Shown in pieces: positions 35,501-47,500 of a stretch of DNA of 64,000 nt (position 1 is the first letter of the stretch; each line of letters starts with the position of its first letter). The notes under the pieces are model-generated. The model was not told the DNA's origin, did not search any database, and worked only from the letters and a program-made list of their open reading frames with translations. A program made the translations under genes and the position numbers. Origin of the DNA: Candidatus Accumulibacter appositus (lineage in GTDB: Bacteria > Pseudomonadota > Gammaproteobacteria > Burkholderiales > Rhodocyclaceae); NCBI GenBank assembly GCA_000585055.1, contig JEMX01000044.1, positions 1 through 64,000 on the forward strand, in the 5' to 3' direction.

Positions 35501-38500
35501 GAGATTCTTGCCGATCCCACGACAGTGACGATCGTCGCCGGTGGACTTAGCAGTCTGGAGGTGGAGGCGCCTGGAGGCGTGATCCTTGGCCTTGCCGACA
35601 TCCTGGTGCGGCGTACGAAAAGCACGAACTTGGTGAGCCCATCCGGGACCGTAACGACAAGGGTCGAATCGGTCGAAAGCAACTCAGTTCGAGTAACTCC
35701 GACCGGCGGCCTCGTGTTCGTTGGTGTTCATCCGAACAAGATTGTCCTGCTCGACGGCAGCAATACGGAAACCGTCGCGACGGTGGAATTGCCTGGAGCG
35801 GCCCTGTCCTCGACCGCACCGCTGGCGGCCACGCCGGACCAGACGAGGTTGTACGTGGGATTGCGTACCGGTGGCATCGCAGTGGTCGATGTCGTTGGTC
35901 AACGTGAAGGCGACGCAGACCTCGATACCCCCGGCCTGGATCGCATCAGCAAGACCGAAGGAGGGCTCGATGACCTGCCGGGTATCCACGGACTGGTGTG
36001 TGATCCGTCGGGAGGCTTCCTGTACGCGATAGGCAACGGGAAGGTAGCCAGCAACGTCATCCATGTCATAGACATCCGGCCTTACTCGAAGGACTTCCAC
36101 AAGGTCGTCTCCCACATTTCGGTACCGGTCGCGGACGCGCTGATGGGACTCGCCGGAATGGACATCAGTGCGGACGGTCGCCGCCTGTATGCGGCGGCCC
36201 CGCGCACGACCCTGACCGACGGTCCGGACGGACGGAGTTGGTACGACGGAGGACGGGAGAACGGCAGGATCATCGTTATCAACGTGGACGGCAATGACGA
36301 ACCACTCGACAGGTCCGCCGACAATCCGCGGCGGTGGCGGGAAGTAATCGCCGTGCTGGAAGCGGGCTACAACCCGCATCTCGTGGTCGCAAGCAGTGAC
36401 CCGCACAAGATCGCGTTCAGCAATTTCCTCGACATGAATCACGGCTTCGCCACCCTGCAAGTGACCAAAGACGATCCCAACGACTTCCGCGCGGCCATTC
36501 GTTCGGTGAGTCTCAACCTCCCCGTCGATCTGAAGTTCAACCTGGATATTCAGAACGCCCGCGGTATAGCGATCACGCCGGACCTCAAGTACGCGTTTGT
36601 TTCGGACTGGTTCGTCTTCGATTTCCCGCAGCGGCGGCTTTTCCGGGCGACTGATCCTCAGGATTATGCAATTCTTGAGGGCCGTGGCGCGAAGATCGGG
36701 GTGATCGAGGATCCCTTTGCGCTAGACGCAAGGCTGGTGGGCAGTACGACCCCGGTGTTGAGTGGGTTTGCCGATCGGATGGCATTGTCGCCGGATGGGA
36801 AGCTTCTCTATGCAGACTTCAGAGGCTCGGGGGGGCTGCTTAGCCCACGGGAGGTAAAAGTTCTTGATGTGTCCGAAATTCGACGCATGCTCGAGACAGG
36901 GACACCGCTGGAAATCGCAACCAAGCGCCATGAGATGCAGAAGCGGCCGATTGAGGAGGTCCATCCGGCGGTACAGGTTGAGCCCCTAAATGTCGGAGGT
37001 ATGCCCGTAAACGCTGAAGGGCAAGAGGAGGCAGTAAAGGTTTCGGTTATCGGGAAGTACGGCGATGTATTGTCCATTGACTTTCGCGATCTGCTTGCAA
37101 GTAAGGAGTTTACAGTAAGCAGCCCAGTAAATAAAACCGAGCACGTTTTCGAGTACCTCGGCATGTTCGGGGCGCATCTACAGCAGCAACCTGTGGATCT
37201 CAAGAGCCTGCGCGATCGCACCGACCAGCACTTCGCGAGCCCCGTGGGCAAGGTGCCGTATGTCGTCCTAGATGATTTCAGCAGGTCTCCTTTACAGGAA
37301 GCGGACGAACAGACGACACTGGCCGCTGAACGTTTCGAACAAACAGGAGTTCTCTATTTTGTGCCAAAGCTTGACGACGAATTAATTCTTCGGGGAGGCC
37401 TCCATCGCGGCGCTACGGTAACTGTACGTATATCGGTCAAGACGACCACAAGATTCCTCGGGCTCCCGATCGACCGATGGCGGTCAGTAGACGTGGCAAT
37501 TAATATTCAAGACGAACAGCGGTTGCAGAAAGATGAGCAATCATTATATAGCGATATCCATCTGACAGGAGACGTCGGAAATACTACCGTGCCAGGTTCT
37601 AATCGCCCACTCGATGTTTTCAGGGTTCAGCAGCGCTTGGCTTATCTTGGCTTCCGCGGTTTCACGCTGGATAAAAGCACAATCTGTGAGGCGCAGGCGG
37701 AAGCGCGAATTGCTGCGATTGATCCAGACGGATTTTCGCCGAACAGCGTGGATGCCGCCAGGTCTGAATACGATTATGCGATAGGCGCCGTAGTAAAGCA
37801 TAGTAAGCTCGGTGCGGCGATCAAGACCTTCCAAGGGGCCCTCTTCACCGGACGTATCCCACTCGGTGTTCAGCCAATTAGATTCATAGATAATGATGGG
37901 AACGAGAAGGGTCCAAGGCTTCCAATGGAAGGTAATGTAGACTTGGTGGGCGGGATTATTAGGGCGGCTGGAGAAGACAAGACGCTCGCGGCCTTAAGCG
38001 CTACTAACGCTCCGCGATGGCAGGACGGAACGCAATTATCACTCAAGGGAGGCAGATGGAAACTAGACGATCCAACCGAGGCTTTTGCGACATCTTGGGC
38101 CTTGCGCGTGATCGAAGAGGCTCTGAGTAGCGACGATCCGGGTGGTTCTCTAGATGCACTAATTTCGGATGAAGGGTTAAGCTGGAATGGAAAGGAAGGG
38201 GTTCAGGCTATCAACGGGTTGAGTGAGCCAGGCGGCTTTACTCGAGGGCATAGTTCCCACCATACCGGCACCGAGATCGATATTGATATTCAAAACAGTC
38301 AACAAGATAATACCGGAGTCTACTTTGCCGCAGAGTTGTTTACGGACAAAGTGGGGGGCGTTAAGGCCATGGGCGCTGGAACGGGTGCAGACGCTGTTCA
38401 TGTTACATACACCGAAAGAGGTAGCTGGCATACCCTCGAACAGAACAACCTGATGACTACCGATGAGAAGGGGAAAACATTAAAAACTACGGAGTATCAG

Positions 38501-41500
38501 AAGCGATTTTCGGAGACGTTGCGTGGTGCTGCGGGACACGACGCTGATAACGTCGCAGAATTTGCGTTTGAAGGGCTGGGCGCTGGTGAATGGGAGGTAT
38601 GGGCAACTTGGGGAAGTGTCGGATTTGGGGGTGCCACTGGAAATTTTGAGTTGCTCGGGGGTAATGACCTCAGTTCGCCGCGGCAGACCGAATCCTTTAC
38701 TTTCGAGAAAAGCTCTGAGAAGCATGCTGATGCGCATGATTTTCTGGTGGGCGGAAAGAGAACAGATAACGCACATGCCGTTTGGGTCAAGATCGGCGAT
38801 GTCGCACTGACGAAGGAGGATATGGGTAAATTGTTTGTGCGTCTTTCCGGATTGGCTGGAAAAGGCGATGGGATCTTGATTATGGATGCAATTATGATTC
38901 GGCCGCGGTTGCTGCATCCGGATGCCTCTTATAGTGACAAGCTGGGTGAGCAGAATCACTTGAAGAGGCTCAATTGGTATATCGAAGACGACGATGATCC
39001 AAGCAATGGCCTGCGGAAGTCTGGCCTAACAGATGAAGAGGCGGTAATTGTCCGGGACGCTTACCTGTTTTGGCGTGCCGCTGTCAATGAAGCAGGTTGG
39101 AAGAACATGTTTGTCGGGGGAAGAACATATTCGGGGGGGGTGCGTGAACCCACTCTTGAGCGAGTTCGAGAGGTGTTGGACTACATCGGTGACGGAGATA
39201 ACGACCGCTTGGGTGAAAACATCGCAGGAGATAAGTATGTCGTCAATAATCAGTACTTAGACAGGACTCGGAGTGACACTATTAAAGCGAGGCCTGTGCC
39301 GTCGCATTGGAATCATTTCCACGTGAACATTCAGCCTCCCACGGGGCTTGGCCTGAATGCGGCGGCGCTCTCGGAACATGGCCCAGATTATGTGTCAAAT
39401 GATTTCAGATTGGTGGGTTATGAGGCAGTAAAGGCGCTTACGCTTCAAGTAGCGGAGTTTTGGGGCGTTCAGAATTATGGCGAGGTTGACTGGATAGCTG
39501 GGCAAGTTGAGGACTTGCCGTTGTCCGGCCTTGCTTCTGTTCAACTGGATAGCGCAAAAATCGTCTTGGACGTCGATGGTGCGGGTTACGGTTGGTTTGT
39601 CGATCGTACGCCGCTCGATAATGAGGAGTTTGTCTGGAATGCAGAAACGGGTGAGTGGGTGGCGTTAGCTGGAGGCGAAGCGGACGGTCGGGTGGATCTG
39701 GTTACGGTGTTGGCGCACGAGATTGGGCATGTGTTGGGGCTGGATCATGCGAGTGTCCTAACCAATCCACGGAGCGTCATGGAGACACCTCTGGCTCCAA
39801 GTGTCCGGCGCCTTCCGACCGAGGCCGATCGAGCTACATTGACAGCCGTGGTTATGGAGTGGGGGGGGCAGGTAATAACACGAGGCACGGCGTTTGAAAT
39901 GAGAGCAAGCCTAAGCGCGGATGATCCGGGTGGTTGCTCTGCAATCCTCAGCGTCGAGTCCGCTGAGTCTCTTCTTGTGTCCGAAGCGACGCGCTTGACG
40001 GGACTAGTTAGCGATAGGTCCCTATCTGCCGTTGTAGCTGGTCTTGGGTCGAGTGTTTCCGGGCCGGGAGTCGACGAGGATGGTGAACCGATCTTGCTTG
40101 ACGAGAGTGCGCAACGAAGCCGGGTGAGCCAACGGTTCATGGTTCGAGACGCACTCTCGCTGCAGTTCACCCTGCACTCGGCCGCTCTGGGCGCGAGCGC
40201 AGACTCCCCTCCAGATGCCTTCGAGGTTGCCCTGCTCGACGCCGGCACGCTGGCGCCAATCGCCGGCACCGCCGGTCTCTCTGGCAGCGACGCTTTGTTC
40301 AACCTTCAGGCCGACGGTCGTCTGGGTGCCGGTAGTCGGGTGCTACTGAATGGTCTGCCACCTGGGGCGTTGTTGCCGGATGGCGCCGTCACCGTCGACA
40401 TCGATCTCAGCGGCATTGCGACCGACAAGCCGATACTCCTGTACTTCGACCTCCTAGGCTTCGGCGCCGCCGACAGCGAGGTGATCATTGATGACGTTCA
40501 TTTCGTGATGTCTGCCGACACCGCACCGGTCGCGGGCAACGACCTGATCTCCGTCGACGAAGACTCCATCGTCCAGTTCGACGTCCGCACCAACGACACC
40601 GACGCCCAGGATGACCCGCTAACAGTCGAGCTACAATCGAGCCCGACCCAAGGCACCCTGACCCCTCAGCCCGACGGCAGCTTCATTTACCAGCCCGCCG
40701 CGAACTTCAACGGCGAAGACAGCTTCACCTACCGCCTGAGCGACGGCAGCCTCCAGTCGAATACGGCGACGGTGCGCCTGGTCGTCCGGCCGGTCAACGA
40801 CGCACCCGTCGCGCTAGCCGACTTCGGCACGCTGGCCGAGGACGGCATGCTCGATCTCGACGTCCTCGCCAACGATAGCGACATTGACGGCAACGCGCTG
40901 AGCATCGCCTCGACCAGCACTCCGGCGCACGGCAAGGTGACGGTGCTGGCCGACGGGCGGCTGCGCTACACGCCGAATGCCGATTACTTCGGCGCCGAGC
41001 GCTTCACCTATCGCGTCAGCGACGCGCAGGGCGGTGAGGCCAGCGCCGAGGTGGTGCTGACGATCACCCCGGTCGCCGACGCGCCGCGAGCGCTGAACGA
41101 CGTGGTGCAAGTTGACGAGGACGGCAGCGCCCGTTTCGACGTACGCAGCAACGACCTTGACCCCGACGGCGATCCGCTGATTGTCGAACAGCTCAGCACC
41201 CCTGTTAACGGCACGCTGACGCTGCAGAGCGACGGCAGCTTCCTCTATCAGCCGCGGGCAGACTTCTTCGGCGACGATAGCTTCACCTATCGCCTGAGCG
41301 ATGGAACACTGTTGTCTGCCGTGGCAACCGTGACCCTGCAGGTGGCCGCGGTCAATGACGCGCCCAGCGTGACGCTGCAGGAGTTCGTCATCAAGGAGGA
41401 CGAGACGCTCCTCGCCACGATCGTCGCGGCAGACGTCGATGGCGATCCGCTGACGTTCACTCTCGACCAGACCGCCGCGCACGGAACGTTGCAGCTCGGT

Positions 41501-44500
41501 AGCGACGGCAGCTTCCGCTTTACCCCGGTAACGGGCTTTGTCGGCGACGACAGCTTCACGTTCAAGGTCGGTGACGGCCAGGACGTGACGGCTGGTCGTG
41601 CCGAGATTCGCGTCAGTGGCGTCAACCACGCGCCGCTGGCCGCAGATGACAGCATCCAGGTCGATGAGAACAGCACCACCCGCTTCGACGTGCTGGCCAA
41701 CGACAGCGACCCCGACAACGATCCGCTGACGGTCGAACTGCTGTCTACTCCGGCGCACGGCGAGCTCACCCTGCAGGCGGACGGCAGCTTCGAGTATCGG
41801 CCCGAGGCCAACTACAACGGTCCGGACAGCTTTGGCTACCGCCTCAGCGACGGGCAGCTGCTATCCGCCGAGGCGACGGTGCGGCTCGACGTGCAGGCCG
41901 TGAACTATGCGCCGATCGTGGTCAACGACAGCGCTACGCTGGCTGAGGACAGCACGCTGGAAATCGACGTTCTCGCCAACGACAGCGACCCCGACGGCGA
42001 TACCCTGACGCTGGTGGCCGTCGGAACGCCGCAGAACGGTCGTGCTCAGGCGCTTGCCGACGGACGTGTCCGCTACACGCCGCGCGCCGACTACTTCGGC
42101 AGCGACAGTTTCACCTACACCGTCGCCGACCCCTCGGGCGTCCGCGCGGTGGGCACCGTCACGGTGCAGGTGACGCCGGTGCTGGACGCGCCGACGACCA
42201 GCACGCAGCGCTTCACGTCGCTGGAGGATGTGACTCTCTCCGAGCGCCTGACGGTGACCAACCCCGATGGCGCCGCACTGAGCTTCAGCATCGTCCAGGC
42301 GCCGGCGCACGGGCAACTGACGCTCGCTAACGATGGCGTCTTCGAGTACCTGCCGAGCCCCGGTTTCGGCGGCGCCGACAGTTTCAGCTTTGCGGTCGGC
42401 AATGCCGCCGGTGAGGCGGTCGGTTTGGCCGAGTTGAGCATCACGCCGGTGAATGATGCGCCGGTGGCGCAGGGTGATCGCGTCGAGCTCGACGAGGATG
42501 GCTCGGTGACGACCAATGTCGGTGACAACGACTCCGACGAGGAAGGCGATCCGATCAGCTTCGAACTGGTCTCGGGCGTCGCGCACGGCGACTTGGTCTT
42601 TGCGGCGGACGGGTCGTTCTCTTACCGTCCGGTCGCGAACTTCAACGGTGAGGATGTCTTTGCCTATGTGGCCAGCGACGGCCGACTCAAGTCGGTACGG
42701 GCGCTGGTGCATCTGCTGGTGCGGCCGCTCAATGATCCGCCGCAGGCTTTCGACGACACGCGCACAATCAACAAGAACGAGACCATCGACATCGACGTTC
42801 TCGCCAACGATCAGGATATCGACGGTGACAGCCTGGCGGTGGTCACCCCGGGAACGCCGGAACACGGGACGGTCGAGATACTCGCCGACGGACGCCTGCG
42901 CTATGTGCCGGTTAGCGGTTACGTCGGCCAGGACAGCTTCAGCTACGTGATGGCCGATTCCTCGGGCGTGCAGGCGAAGGCCGAGGTGCGCGTCGAGATC
43001 CTGCCGATCAACACTGCGCCGCGCCTTGAGTTGCAGACCTTCCAGGTCGAGGAGAACAGCAGTCTGGCGACGCGCTTCGTTGCCAACGACGCCGAGGGCG
43101 ATGCGCTCGGCTTCACCCTCCTGCAGGGGCCGGGCCATGGCTCGGTCATGCTCGACTTCGACGGGCGTTTCCTCTATGTGCCGAATCCGTTCTACTCCGG
43201 CAGCGACAGCTTCACGGTCGCGGTGAGTGACGGCCTGCTGAGCAGTGACGGCCGTGTGGATATCGCCGTCTTGGCGGTCAACGACCCGCCGCAGGCGGTG
43301 GACGATACGGCCGAACTGGCCGAGGACGGCTCCGTGCTGATCGACGTGCGTGCCAACGACCGCGACCCCGACGGCGATCCGCTGACGATCACCGCGGTTT
43401 CGCTTCCCGGACACGGCACGGCGACGATCGACAGCGGCCGCATCCGCTACACGCCGGAGGCCAATTTCTTCGGCGCCGACGGCTTCACCTACACGATCAG
43501 CGATGGCCAGGAAACCGCGACGGCTGCGGTGGCTGTAAGAGTCAACTCGGTGAACGACCGGCCGACCGCGAACGCGGACGGCGCCGAAGTCGATGAGGAC
43601 AGCTCGGTGCTGATCGACGTGCTCGCCAACGACAGCGATATCGAAGGCGATCCGCTGCGCTTGGTCTCTGTCTCGACGCCGGCGCACGGCACGGCGCTCA
43701 TCGACAACGGTCGCGTGCGCTACACCCCGGCGGCCAACTTCTTCGGCGGCGACAGCTTCACCTACACGGTCAGTGACAACAAGGACAGCAGCACGGCGAC
43801 GGTGACGATCGACGTGTTGCCGGTCGATGACCAGCCGGTGGCTCACGACGATTCGTCGACGACCGAGGAAGATCAGTCGGTGCTGATTGCCGTGCTCGCC
43901 AACGATAGCGATCTCGACGCGGTCGGTCTGACGATCGACTCGCTTACCGGCGCTGCTCACGGTACCGTGGCCATTGAAGGCGCCGCCGTGCGTTACCTGC
44001 CGGAGGCCGACTACCACGGCGCCGACAGCTTCAACTACACCCTGCGCGACGGCAAGGGCCGAACCGCCACCGCCTCTGTATCGGTCACGATCACCCCCGT
44101 CAACGACGCCCCGATTATTCTTCCGCAACAGTTCAACACCCGGGAAGGCCAGCCGCTGTCTGCTCAGCTTGTTGCCACCGACGTCGACAGCGACCAACTC
44201 AGCTTCGCCATCGATCAGTCACCGGGCCACGGCCAACTGACGCTCACGACCGACGGCCGCTTCGACTACCAGCCCGAAGCTAACTTCTCCGGCAGCGACC
44301 GCTTCCTCTTCACCGTCAGCGATGGCCTCACGACCGTGCCGGCGCAGGTCGACATCACCGTCGCAGCCGTCAACGCCGCCCCGCAGGCGCAAGACGATAT
44401 CGTCCAGCTCATCCAGGGCGGCAGCGCAAGTTTCGATGTGCGGCAAAACGACAGCGACCCCGATGGCGACCCCCTGACCGTCGTCGTGCTGACGAATCCG

Positions 44501-47500
44501 GCCAACGGCCAGTTGCTGGCGCAAGCCGACGGCAGCTTCAGCTACACGCCGGCGGCAGACTTCAGCGGCGAAGACAGCTTCACCTACCGCGTCAGCGACG
44601 GCCTGCTGCAATCTGAACCGGCGACCGTTCGCCTGGTCGTTGCCGCAGTCAACCATTCTCCGGTGGCAGTCGCGGATTCCGTTGACACCAACGAAGACAC
44701 GCCGGTCACGGTCGATGTGCTCGGCAACGACAGGGACCCCGACAACGATCCGCTATCGATCCTCTCCATCACCACCCCGCGGCACGGCAATGCCGTCCTC
44801 AACCCGAACGGCAGCATCAGCTACAGCCCGTTCGCCGACTTCTTCGGTGCCGACAGCTTCGAGTACTCACTCAGCGATGGTCGCGGCGGCCAGGATGTCG
44901 GCAGCGTCAGCATCACCATCACCCCGGTCAACGACCCGCCGCAGGCCCTCGACGATTTCGCCGAAGTCGCCGAAGACAGCTTTGTCCTCATTCAGGTGCG
45001 TAGCAACGACGACGACCCCGATGGCGACGCGCTAGACCTGACGGCCGTCTCCTCGCCTGAGCACGGCAGTGCCGTTATCGAAAGCGGCGCCATCCGCTAC
45101 ACCCCCGTGGCCAACTTCTTCGGCCGCGACAGCTTCACCTACACCGTCAGCGACAACCAGTACAGCAGCACCGCCACCGTAACGATCGACGTTCTACCCG
45201 TCGATGACCCACCGCTTGCCCGGGACGATCAGGTGACCACCGACGAAGACCAGCCAACACTGATCGACGTGCTCGCCAACGACAGCGACGTCGATGGCGT
45301 CGGCCTACAGATCGATTCGGTCAGCGCAGCCGCGCACGGCACGGTAGCCATCGAAGGCGCTTCGTTACGCTACGCCCCGGCAGAGAACTACCACGGCGCC
45401 GACGGCTTTAGCTACACCCTGCGCGACGGCAAAGGCCGTACCGCTACCGCTTTCGTGTCCGTCTCCATCACGCCCGTCGACGACGCCCCGATCGTCCTCC
45501 CGCAGCAGTTCAACACGCAGGAAGACGAGCCGCTTTCCGCGCAGCTCGTCGCCACCGACGTCGATGGCGACCAACTCAGCTTCGCCATCGACCAGCCACC
45601 GAGCCACGGCCAACTGACGCTCACTGTCGACGGCCGCTTCGACTACCAGCCCGACGCCAACTTCTCCGGCAGCGACAGCTTCCTCTACACCGTCAGCGAC
45701 GGCGTGACGACCGTACCGGCTCAGGTCGAGATCACCATCGCAGCGGTCAACGATGCGCCACAGGCGCACGACGATAATCTGCAGGTCGCAGCGGGCAGCT
45801 CCGTCAGCTTCGACGTGCGCAGCAACGACAGCGACGCCGATGGCGACGCCCTCAGCGTCGAACTGCTGTCCTCGCCCGCGCATGGCGACCTGCTCACGCA
45901 GCCCGACGGCAGCTTCCTCTACACGCCGAGCTCCGGCTTCAGCGGAGAAGACGGCTTCACCTACCGCGCCAGCGACGGCCAGCTGCAATCGGCTCCCGCA
46001 CAGGTCCGGCTGCTCGTTTTCGAAACCCGCCATCCGCCGGTGGCCGTTGCCGATTCCGTCGACACCGACGAAGACACCCCGGTCACCATCGCCGTCCTGA
46101 GCAACGACACCGACGCCGACCAGGACCCGCTATCGGTCATCGCCGTGAGCACGCCGCAGCACGGCAGCGCCGTGCTGAACACCGACGGCCGCATCACCTA
46201 CACGCCGGCCGCCGACTACTTCGGCGCGGATCACTTCGAGTATACGGTCAGCGACGGCAACGGGGGTCAGGACGTCGGCAGCGTCAGCATCACCATTAAC
46301 CCCGTGAACGACGTCCCGACGCTCGCCGAGATCGCCGATCAGCGGCTCGACGAAGGCCAGAGCCTGTCCATCCAGCTCGCCGCGGCAGACATCGACGGCG
46401 ACGATCTCAGCTATAACGTAATCGGCGCCGGTGGCGTGCTCGACGCCAGCGGCCTGTTCAGCTTCACCGCCCTCGACGGCGACGCCAGCCATTCCTTCAC
46501 GGTCCAGGTCTCGGACGGGCAAGGTGTCGCCGAGCGCCGCTTCACCGTCGGCGTCGCCAACGTCGCCCCGACCCTGAGCGTCACCGGCGCCGCCACAGCC
46601 CCCGAGGACTTGCCCTACATCATCGACCTCGCCGCCAGCGATCCCGGCCAGGACACCATCACCAGCTGGTTCGTGAACTGGGGTGATGGCGAGACGGAGA
46701 GCTTGCCCGGTACCGCCACCCAGGCCAGCCATCACTATTCACGCGCCGGCGGTCGCTTCACCATCGAAGCCTCGGCCAGCGACGAAGACGGCCGCTACGC
46801 CGCCGCACCGCTCTCTGTCACCGTCAGCCCCGACCTGCTGAGCGTCGAAAGCTTCACCTCTACCGCCAGCGGCTTCAAGGTCCGCTTCGACCACGCTTTC
46901 GACACCCGCAGCATCGACCTCAACCGCGCCGACGATGGTGTCCCCGACGTACAACTGATCGGCGATCTCGTCGGCCCGGTCAGTGGCTCGCTGCTCTTCG
47001 ACGCCGCTGGACACGGCTTCAGCTTCATCCGCAGTGGCGGCATCCTGCCCTTCGACCGCTACAGCGTCCAACTCGCCAGCGGCTCCTTGGCCTTCCACGA
47101 CGAGTTCAGCGCCCTCGACGGCAACGGCGACGGCACGCCGGGTGACGACTACCTGACCCGCTTCGACATCCTTTCCACCGGTGCCGGCATCCTCAGCCTG
47201 CCCGACTTCATGCGCGGGCCCGGCCAGGCGGTCGATGTGCCCGCCACCGGCCAGCTGCTGCCGGTCACCTTCAGTAACGGCGGTGGCATGCGCAGCCTGG
47301 TATTCACCGTCGACTACGACCCCAATCTGCTCGAGATCAGCGGCGCCCGGGCCGCATCAGGCCTGCCGGCAGGCAGCGAAGTCCGCTTCGAGAGCGCCGC
47401 ACGCGACAACGGTGGTCAGCGCGCCCGCATCACCGTCATCTTGCCAAGTCCGACCACGCTCGGTTCCGGCAGCACACGCCTGGTGGACCTGCTTGCCAGG

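Noticed and set aside
41861-44197. 778-codon open frame on the minus strand
   Set aside because: It lies antisense to the tandem Ig/cadherin-like repeats. Its protein is periodic only because the sense strand is, and it has no family features.
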